Shown: positions 56,281 through 64,000 of the stretch, in pieces
Numbering within the stretch: position 1 is the first letter of the stretch
Layout of the letters: each line of letters begins with the position of its first letter
Source of the DNA: Tetracentron sinense
Lineage: Eukaryota > Streptophyta > Magnoliopsida > Trochodendrales > Trochodendraceae
DNA: 64,000 bases
Direction: 5' to 3'
NCBI GenBank assembly: GCA_015143295.1
Contig: CM026556.1
Coordinates: 15,500,547-15,564,546 of the forward strand
Made by a program: the position numbers and the translations under genes
The notes under the pieces: model-generated
Databases searched by the model: none
What the model was told of the DNA's origin: nothing
The model's input: only the letters and a program-made list of their open reading frames with translations

Positions 56281-58711
56281 TGTAGAGCCCCAGACCTTTT
56301 TCATGCTTAATACATGACACTTTCATTGTCATTTTGCCTTTTTAAGAGGTATAATTAATAAATGAGGAATAATTTGGAAATTTCGAAATGTCAGAATTGT
56401 TCCTCTTCGAAGTACGAACACAACGCAAGTTGAATCGTCGAAATCGGACGAACGAGTCAAAAGATATGGCCAAAACAGTTTGGACCTGTAGGAAATCGTA
56501 GCTCGGTTATGCACTAAGGACGTGCTCTGACGTCGTACTCTGATAACGTAGCACAGACAACGTACTCTGATAACATATACTGTGTGCATCCGTTGTACAG
56601 TTCACCACGGGCACGTTGTGCAGCTCACCACGGGCACGTTGTACAACTCACCACGGGCACGCTCTACATAAGACAACGGACAACGAGTTCAGCACTGTCC
56701 ACAACGGACAACGTGTTTGGCACTATTCACAGCTCAACGAGCTCAGCACTAGGCACAACACAACGGACTACGGGCTCAGCACTATGCACGACACAACGTG
56801 ACAACGGGTTCGACACCCTTGACAACGGACAACGAGTTGGCACTGTTCACAGCACAACGAGTTCAACACTCGTGTTTTGACAGAAATTTAGTAAGGGTGT
56901 TATGGTCTTTTGTCAGTTCACTCTTACCTTAAGAGTTTAACCCGAGCCTTTAGGGCATCATTCGACACTTAGAGAGTTTGAGAGAATAGGAGAAAGGGGA
57001 GAAGGCGATTCCAACCTAGGGTTTCCATTTTTGAGAGAAATCAAAGGGGTTTTGAAACCCTAGATCAACCTCAGGCCGTTTTCTTCAAGATTTCGGCTCA
57101 AGCATTCGTGGAACTCGTGATCCAAGCTAGGGCAGCACCTTACGGTCGTTTGGAAGAGGGTTTCTTCCTCATCTCTCAAGGTCGGTACTTTTTACTACCC
57201 TCCTAGTTATAGTTCTTCTTTCCCCTTCTTTTCTCTTCATTTGCTTTCATTTACACATGTGCTATGAGATGGATAAATGGTGAATGGAGAATGGTAAATG
57301 GTGAATGGTGAATGGTGAATGGAGATGGAATGGGTGATTGGATGCCAATGGTGGTGTGTGATGAACAAATGGGGAAGGGTATTGTTTCAATAATGAACAT
57401 ACATGTATGATTTGAGTAAAACCCATTTAGAAAAGCATGTTGTAGGGTAAATCGATAATGAACACACCATGTTTGATGAAATGCCAAGGTGAATAAAGTG
57501 AGCTGTAAATTAGTAAATGCATGCCTAATAAATTCTGAATATTGCTAGGGCCCATGATAGTGTGTTTCCTGCTTTCCCTAAATGCTATGAATATTGAATT
57601 GCTTAATTTTTAATGTTATGTGTGTTGTGAAATTACCCAAATGTCATGCTTAAATTTAAATGCAAGTATGTACACGGTTCCCACGAGCACGGCATGCATG
57701 GCATGATTTATCGAGGTTTCCAAGAAGATGGATAGAGGTGGGGCATATCCTACGATATGTTCTACCTCGCTTTTCACAAGTAGACAAGAACCAACATTCC
57801 ACGAGGGGTCTCCCCTCCCTCACAAGTGCATATCATAAAGAAGGGTCTCCCTTCCCTCGCAAGTACATACATATCATAAAGAAGGGTCTCCCTTCCCTCG
57901 CAAGTGCATTGTATAATGAAGGGTCTCCCTTCCCTCTCAAGGCATCTCACAAGTGCATCTCACAAGTGCATCTCACAAGTTACATGATCACAAGCAAGCA
58001 TGCATGACATGACACGACATACAAGAATCAAGCAAGATCGACAAGACAAGCTTTCAAGTACGAAAAGATATTTCAAGTCAAGTCAAGTGCACGATGTTTT
58101 CAAGAGGATTTATCGGTTTTCTACGAATTACAAGCATGATTATAAACTGTTTTACTTCCTTGTATGATATGAATTGTTTCCATTTGACATATATAAATTG
58201 CTCCTGATTATGTAGTGCCATTTTTATGCTATAATTGTTGGTTAGTATTTAGTACCTGCTGAGTATTCCATGCTCAGCCGTACTTCTTATGTCGGCAGGT
58301 TCTGAGGGAGCTGCTACTCCATTTGATGTTTGTGCTCCTGGTCCATGGGTGGAAGAGGAGTACGTCGAGGAGCCTTTGGAGGAACCTCTAGTAGAGGGTT
58401 ACCATTAGGTGGTTGTAGATTCTGAGTGGATTAGCTGTGGGTGAGATGAGAGTTATATCCATGTATTTTGGTGGGCATGTCTGCACTTTCTTTTGATCAC
58501 TTTTTGTATAAACTTAGATTTGCGTATGTATATACATAGAGGTTTGGTAGTCTTCCGCTGTGCTATGTTAGAGTATGTTTCCGCTGTTTGTATCCTCTAT
58601 TGTATATGCTCTGTGGGTTTTTGCAGGTTGGGTTGTCAAGCAAGTCATGAAATCCATGATTAGTCGTCCAAAGTTCACTCTAACTCCTAGGGTGGGTTTT
58701 GGGTCGCGACA
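56281..58711 (+). mobile_element. Solo LTR of the chromovirus family (copy D)
   Basis: 2431 bp, TGTAGAGCCCC to GGGTCGCGACA. TSD GCTCC lies at 56276-56280 and 58712-58716. Site 2 holds ACAACG-type sequence that is not homogenised (56577-56875). Site 1 holds the GAAGGGTCTCCCTTC hairpin repeats (57795-57945), the same type as A and B. The conserved hairpin is at 58258-58278. It splits the level-0 copia between protease and integrase; the protein text VVKG/ALVILKG resumes across it. Confidence 0.93.
56577..56875 (+). repeat. ACAACG-rich repeats, un-homogenised, in LTR D
   Basis: Phrases such as CACCACGGGCACGTTGT, GACAACGGACAACGAG and GGCACTGTTCACAGCACAAC recur with variation. They are clearly related to the 26-bp unit of LTRs A and B but not in a regular array. 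Confidence 0.75.
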
Positions 58712-59390
58712 GCTCCCTTGACTACCTTCAGAACTCCACCTGAAGTTGTGTACTTACCCCCAGTAGCTTCTATTGTTCCCAGAGAAATTAAATTATTTTT
58801 AAGATCCGGTACATGCCTAACATCAGTTAGGGTTCAAATTACTCCATCAAATATTTTTATCTTGATAGTACTTATCCCTACTATCTGACAAACTACATCA
58901 TTCCCCATAAAAAATATACCCCAATTATTGGGTTTATATGTATCAAAGTAATTTCTATTTAGACACATATGGTATGAACATACATAAGGAATCAAGAATC
59001 CAAGTACAGAAAAGGTTTCCTTACTTGTGTAGGTGCAAACGGCGTCGCCATCGCTGCTTTCTTCTGAAGCTGCATTAGCTTGATCTGAGGCTTTCCCTTT
59101 CCTCCTTTCTAATTTCTTTTCTTGCTCCTTCTTTAGGATCCTGCAATCTTCCTTAATGTAACCATATTTCTTACAATGGTAACATTGAATTTGAGTCCTC
59201 CCAGACTTTGATTTCGACCTTCCTCTTCTTTGTTCTTTCTTATTTCCCCTTTCTTTTTCTCTTCCTCTAACAAACATACCATCAGCCTGAGTATTTTCCT
59301 CTTTCTGATTTTTCTTTCTCAAATCGTTTGAAAGTAGGGTTGCTATTGTATCTTCTATAGAACCCTGGATCTTGATGGTATGGTTTGGTG
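58712..59390 (-). pseudogene. gag-pol: Level-0 copia: end of gag and protease
   Basis: The minus strand encodes GSIEDTIATLLSNDLRKKNQ (end of gag), a Lys/Arg-rich region, the CCHC knuckle CYHCKKYGYIKEDC and a copia protease region in which the catalytic DSG/DTG cannot be seen (the segment reads CSYHMCLNRNYFDTYKPNNW). Then come VCQIVGISTIKIKIFDGVI and [20 protein letters not shown]. The open part is 58834-59322. This order and wording are TNT1/Tork-like. Upstream gag is lost where chromovirus copy 2 begins. Confidence 0.82.
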
Positions 59391-59703
59391 AATAGTGTTA
59401 TGAATAGATTGTAAGGCTTAGAGCCTATTGTAATGTCCTGAATAGTTATCAATGATAATGAGAACCTTGGTTGATTTATTTCGGATGTATGAAGTGTTAT
59501 GGCATGTATTAAAGCCCTAAGAATAGTTTCTAAAGTTTACGGATGTTTGGGATGAAGGTGTAAGAGTACGAAATAATCTAAGTGTCAACAAAGGGTTATG
59601 CCTTAGCATTACCCTCTACTTTAAAAAGCTTCAGTTTTGTCACCTATTCCAGCCGCCTACAACACCAGTACATCGCACAGCTGGGGTTGAGGTATTTCGG
59701 AGA

Positions 59704-60748
59704 ATGAGGCCTCGAGCATTCCATGAGAGTGTGGACCCTCTTGCTGCAAAGGCTTAGATCCTCCAGTTGGAGAAGATCTTCGCGGTCTCGTCCACTGAGG
59801 AGGAAAGAGTGGCATGGGCTGTTTTCATGCTAGAGGATGAGACCCACCATTGGTGGTTGTCCGCCTTCAGGACTCGGGAATTAACCAGGCAAGGTCAACC
59901 AAGGACTTGGGGCGAGTTCATGGATACCTTCTACAAGAAGTACTTCCCAGTTGGATCTCGGGAAAAGAAAGAGAGGGAGTTCATTAACCTCGAGCAGGGT
60001 TCTATGTCTGTGGCCCAATATGAGGCCAAGTTCTCAGACCTATCACGCTTTGCGCCCAGTATGATCGCTGTGGAGGTGAGAAGATTCGAGCAAGGGCTCA
60101 GAGATGTGATCATGGAGAGAGTCTCGACTTTCAGCCATGCTACCTACCCCGAGGTAGTGGACAAGGCCTAATTGATCCAGACCAACTCTGAGGCCGTGTC
60201 CAATAAGAGGGATTTGGTGAGGGGCCAATCCAAGAGTTCAGCACCTCTAGAGAAGCAGGCTCGGACTGGCCCTTATCAGTACACTTGGCCATCACCACCT
60301 CAGTATGCGTGGCCAGCACCACCGCAGAGGTCATCTTATGCGCTTCCAGCCCCACGGCAGTATACGCCTCAGGTACCATGACTTCAGGCTCTTCCGGCCC
60401 CACGATCTGTTGCACCTCAGGCAGCGAGGTATACTCCACCTCCGGCCCCTCCGACCTACATATATGAGGTTTGCACGTATTGTAGCCAAAGGCACCCGAC
60501 AGGAGATTGTCGAAAGGCATCGGGTGGATGTTTCCACTGTGGTCGCCAGGGCCACATGATCAGGGATTGCCCGGCGAGGCATTTACCAAGCCAGTCACAG
60601 GGGATTAGGCCCCCAGTTCATCCAGTAGGATCATATCAGGCATCCTCCCAGCCTGCACAGTCTGTACCTCTATCTCGCCAAGTGAACTAGGGGCAAGTAT
60701 TTGCCTTAACAGAGCGAGATGCACTTGCATCGAATGATGTAGTGTAAG
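59704..60748 (+). pseudogene. gag: Chromovirus copy 2 gag
   Basis: Aligns with copy 1 gag: MRPRAFHESVDPLAAKA, a TAG at 59755-59757 (a Trp in copy 1), the capsid region HHWWLSAFRTREL and TFYKKYFPVGSREKKE, a TAA at 60168-60170, a Pro/Gln-rich linker with TGA near 60380, and the knuckle CFHCGRQGHMIRDC. The last codons before the intron contain two more stops (about 60688 and 60745). It keeps the segment deleted in copy 1. Confidence 0.9.
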
Positions 60749-60889
60749 GTACGCGTTTAGAGTTAATCATTTATCCATAATGGTTTTATTATGCCTTATT
60801 CTTTGTGTACGTATATGACATGTTATATATCTATATATCTATACATATGATGTTGATGCATGGATTGACTTAACTAGTTATAATTTTAG
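60749..60889 (+). other. 141-bp intron between gag and pol, copy 2
   Basis: Donor TAAG|GTACGCG and acceptor AATTTTAG|GA at the same codon positions as in copy 1. The interior has diverged strongly while both splice sites are kept. A branch-site-like TTGACTTAACTAG lies about 18-30 bases before the acceptor. Confidence 0.7.
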
Positions 60890-63068
60890 GAACTTTATTA
60901 GTCAATGAATGTTTAGCTCGAGTGTTGATTGACACCGGGTCTACTCATTCATTTGTGTTGCCGAGTTTTTCCCAAGGCTTTCCTATAGAGCTAAGTTAAC
61001 TGGAACAAGAGTTATTCATTTTGACTCCTCTCGACAAGACAGTGGTGGCAGATAGCATTTTAAGAGGCAGTACAGTTCAAGTTAGAAGCCGGGAGTTGGC
61101 AGCTAACTCATCGTCCTTAGATTCCAGGACTTCGACGTCATCTTGGGGATGGATTGGTTAGTAGCTCACCATAGTCAGGTAGCATGCTTTGAGAAGATGG
61201 TACTCTTTAAGTCGGTAGAAAGGAAGCCATTTTATTTTCGGGGGTTGAGAAGTAAAGATATCGCCCGCTTTGCGGCGTTGAGTCTAGCGAACCCTGAGGC
61301 TAAAGGCTCTTTGACTATTCCGGTCGTGAGTGAATTCTTGGATGTATTTTCGGAGGAGTTGCCAGGGTTACCCCCAGATAGGAAGATTGAGTTTATGATC
61401 GAGCTTGCACCAGGCACAGCTCCTATCTCCCGGGCTCCGTATAGGATGGCCCCGATTGAACTCAAAGAGTTGAAGACTCAATTGGAGGAGATGGAAGACC
61501 TTGGTTTAATTCGACCAAGTGTCTCACCGTGGGGTGCCCCGGTGCTATTTGTCAAGAAGAAGGATGGCTCGATGCGGATGTGTGACGATTATAGGTAGTT
61601 AAACAAGGTCATGGTAAATAATAGGTATCCATTGCTTAGGATTGATGACTTGTTCGATTAGTTAAAGGGAGAAAAAATTTTCTCTAAAATTGATCTTCGG
61701 TCCGGTTACCACCATTTGAAGATCAAGGTGGAAGATGTTCCTAAAACTGCTTCCACGACTCGGTATAGGTATTATGAGTTCTTAGTGATGCCTTTCGGTC
61801 TCACAAATATGCCGACAGCCTTTATGGATTTGATGAACCAGGTGTTCTGACCATACTTGGATCAATGCGTGATAGTGTTTGTCAATGACATCCTGGTCTA
61901 TTCCCAGACACGGGAAGATCACATCTGAGACCTTCGCTTTGCTTTGAAAATATTGAGAGAGTATAAGCTGTATGCCAAACTAAGCAAGTGTGAGTTTTGG
62001 TTGGAGGAAGTGGCATTCCTAGGTCATGTTGTTTCTGCGGAAGGCATCTCGGTAGATCTGAAGAAGATAGAGGCAATCATGAGTTGGGCGAGGCCCAAGA
62101 GTGTCACAGAGATCCGCAACTTCCTTGGGTTGGCAGGCTATTTATTACCAGAGATTCGTTGAGGGGTTCTCCAGTCTAGCGGCACCACTTACATATTTTA
62201 CTTGGAAGAATGCCAAGTTTATATGGAGTAGAAGAAGAGGTTTACCACGGCCCCCGTCCTTACAGTGCCATCAGGGCGTGGTGGTTATGAGGTGTATAGT
62301 GATGCCTCACACGTCAGACTTGGGTGTGTTTTCATTCAGCACAAGAAGGTCATTGCCTATGCATCAAGGCAATTAAAGGAGCACAAAAAGAATTATCCCA
62401 TGCACGACCTAGAGCTTACCGCAGTGGTGTTCGCACTCAAGATTTGGTGACATTACCTTTACGGAAAAGAGTTTTATGTTTTCACGGACCACAAGAGCCT
62501 CAAGTACCTCTTTTCCTAAAAGGAGCTGAATTTACGGTAATGGCGTTGGATGAAATTTTTGAAAGACTACGAATGTACCATCCAATACCACTCCGGTAAA
62601 GCAAATGTAGTGGCTAACGCTTTGAGCAAAAGACCTCCAGGGTTGTTGGCTCACGTGTTGGTGCGGGAATGGAAGCTATTAGAAGATTTGGCAAATCTGG
62701 ACATTAGTGTCAATGCTTCCATCCACAATCCAGTGATGGCGAATATCACAGTTCGGCCATACATCATAGATCGGATCCAAGAGTTGCAGGCCTCGGATGC
62801 TGACTTATTGGCTTTTCGGGACTGGAAAGTTGCCAAGGGTAGTGAAGACTTTTCTCTGACTAGCCGAGGTGCTATCACATTTAGAGGAAGACTGTATGTC
62901 CTTGCCGATGCAAGGTTGAGGTGGGAGATTATGAATGAAGCCCACCATTCAAAGTATACAGTGCATCCTGGGGGTACGAAGATGTACCGGAACTTGAAGG
63001 GGCACTTTTGGTGGCAAAATATGAAGAGAGATGTTATAGAATATATGGCACGGTACTTGGTGTGCCAG
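60890..63068 (+). pseudogene. pol: Chromovirus copy 2 protease, RT, RNase H and integrase HHCC
   Basis: Encodes VLIDTGSTHSFVLPSF (protease with intact DTG), then frameshifts near 60998 and 61108. RT follows ([53 protein letters not shown]) with the catalytic box FVNDILVYS (first Asp changed to Asn). RNase H ([18 protein letters not shown]) and the zinc-binding end ([17 protein letters not shown]) come next. Stops at 61598, 61658, 61848, 61926, 62448, 62516 and 62539 (approximate) break it. Confidence 0.9.
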
Positions 63069-64000
63069 TAGGTGAAAGCAGAGCACATGCGACCTGCGAG
63101 TCTATTACAGTCTCTCCCTATTCCCGAGTGGAAATAGGAGCACATCTCCATGGACTTCACTGTTGGCTTGCCACGTACGGGAAGAAACTCAGATGCAATA
63201 TGGGTTGTGGCGGACCGTTTGACAATGTCTGTGCATTTCTTGCCCTATCGGACTATGTTTAACACAAACCAGTTGGAGGTATTGTATATCAAGGAAGTTG
63301 TTTGGTTGCACGGGGTGCCAGTCAGCATTATATCAAATCGGGATCCAAGATTTACATCCAGGTTCTGGAAGAGCTTTCAGAGCGCTATGGGTTCCCGACT
63401 AGACTTTAGCACCGCCTTTCATCTATAAATGGATGGGCAAACCGAGAGGGTGAACTAGATCACCGAGGACATGCTTCGGGCATGTATGTTAGATTTCAAG
63501 GGCAGTTGGGAAGAGCAATTGCCTTTGGTGGAGTTCGCCTACAATTATAGCTACCAGGCGAGCATTCAGATGGCACCATTTGAAACCTTGTATGGGCGAA
63601 GTTGTAGGTCTCCTCTCTACTAGGATGAAGTGGGAGAGAAAAAAGTACTGGATCTTGAGTTGATTGAGCAAACTACGAACAAAGTTAAGATCATTCGGGA
63701 TCGGTTGAAAGCTGCTCAAGATCGTCGAAAGAGTTATGCTGACACTCGCCGCAGGGACTTGAAATTCCAGGTTGGGGATCAAGTCTTTGTGAAGGTATCT
63801 CCTAGCAAGGGGATTATGAGATTTGGCAGGTGAGGCAAGCTCAGTCCTTGGTACATCGGTCCCTTTGAGATTATCACACGAGTTGGTGAAGTTGTTACCG
63901 GGTAGCTCTTCCAACTCATTTGGCAGCAGTCCACAATGAGTTCCATGTGTCGTTGCTCTAGAAATACATTTCAGACCCTTCGCATGTCATGGACTTGGAA
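63069..64000 (+). pseudogene. pol: Chromovirus copy 2 integrase core and C-terminus, partial
   Basis: Starts with the TAG after YLVCQ that copy 1 also has. It shows [35 protein letters not shown] (the usual SDRDPRF Asp is Asn), FKGSWEEQLPLVEFAYN, YGRSCRSPLY and FQVGDQVFVKVSPSKGIMRF. Stops at about 63426, 63453, 63621 and 63831 and a frameshift near 63895 disable it. It runs past the window end. Confidence 0.88.

Larger units (their letters stand above)
59391..64000 (+). mobile_element. Del/Tekay-like chromovirus, copy 2, mutated and running off the window
   Basis: Colinear with copy 1 from about 59641 (leader), through gag, intron, protease, RT, RNase H and integrase to the window end. No 5' LTR or primer site is found, so the left end is truncated or rearranged; its exact border lies between 59391 and 59640. 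The chromodomain and 3' LTR would be beyond 64000. Confidence 0.88.

Noticed and set aside
56281..58711. 5' LTR of chromovirus copy 2
   Set aside because: It has the right orientation and family, but GCTCC flanks both sides and the level-0 copia protein resumes at 58712. It is a solo LTR independent of copy 2.

Overview
The window is repeat-dense plant nuclear DNA. It shows plant-type Ty1/copia and Ty3/gypsy LTR retrotransposons primed by initiator Met-tRNA, Tourist-like MITEs, a snRNA-type upstream element and one two-exon potato-type-II proteinase inhibitor gene. A flowering plant, probably a eudicot with a large genome, fits. No species can be named from sequence alone.

Layout. 1-2172: the end of a gypsy LTR, an old SIRE-like LTR relic and a 167-bp tandem repeat carrying snRNA-type USE+TATA pairs. 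2173-7165: a Tourist-like MITE split by a complete but decayed copia element (2426-7159, TSD AACCC). 7165-8222: unique-looking DNA with two more MITEs. 8223-9218 (minus): the only credible host gene, a secreted proteinase inhibitor of the PIN2 family.

From 9588 to the right edge is one retrotransposon nest. Level 0 is a TNT1/Tork-like copia on the minus strand. Its 3' LTR and RNase H lie at 9588-10691, and its RT, integrase, protease and gag resume at 54232-59390. The 43.5 kb between is a single insertion with TSD ATAAC: a level-1 copia (10697-54226, plus strand), itself split by three level-2 elements. These are a gag-only SIRE-like copia (10815-22718, TSD CATAG), a Del/Tekay-like chromovirus (25937-38504, minus, TSD ATTTT) and a gag-only Tat/Ogre-like gypsy element (41923-52929). 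Level-3 insertions are solo LTRs of the chromovirus family at 12844-15308 (TSD GTAAG), 16609-18880 (TSD TGTGG) and 32172-34446 (TSD GGGT). A fourth solo LTR (56281-58711, TSD GCTCC) sits in the level-0 copia. A second, heavily mutated chromovirus copy starts near 59400-59640 and runs off the right edge.

Most interesting signals: (i) five unrelated LTR families each carry an array of short, mostly CpG-rich palindromes shortly upstream of the TATA box; (ii) chromovirus-family LTRs have two fixed sites occupied by different tandem-repeat cassettes in different copies, plus a hairpin whose pairing is kept while its sequence changes; (iii) both chromovirus copies carry a 141-148 bp GT-AG intron exactly between gag and pol, with stops inside, so splicing could set the Gag:Gag-Pol ratio; (iv) two different families survive here as gag-only elements. 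All alignments and counts were made by eye.
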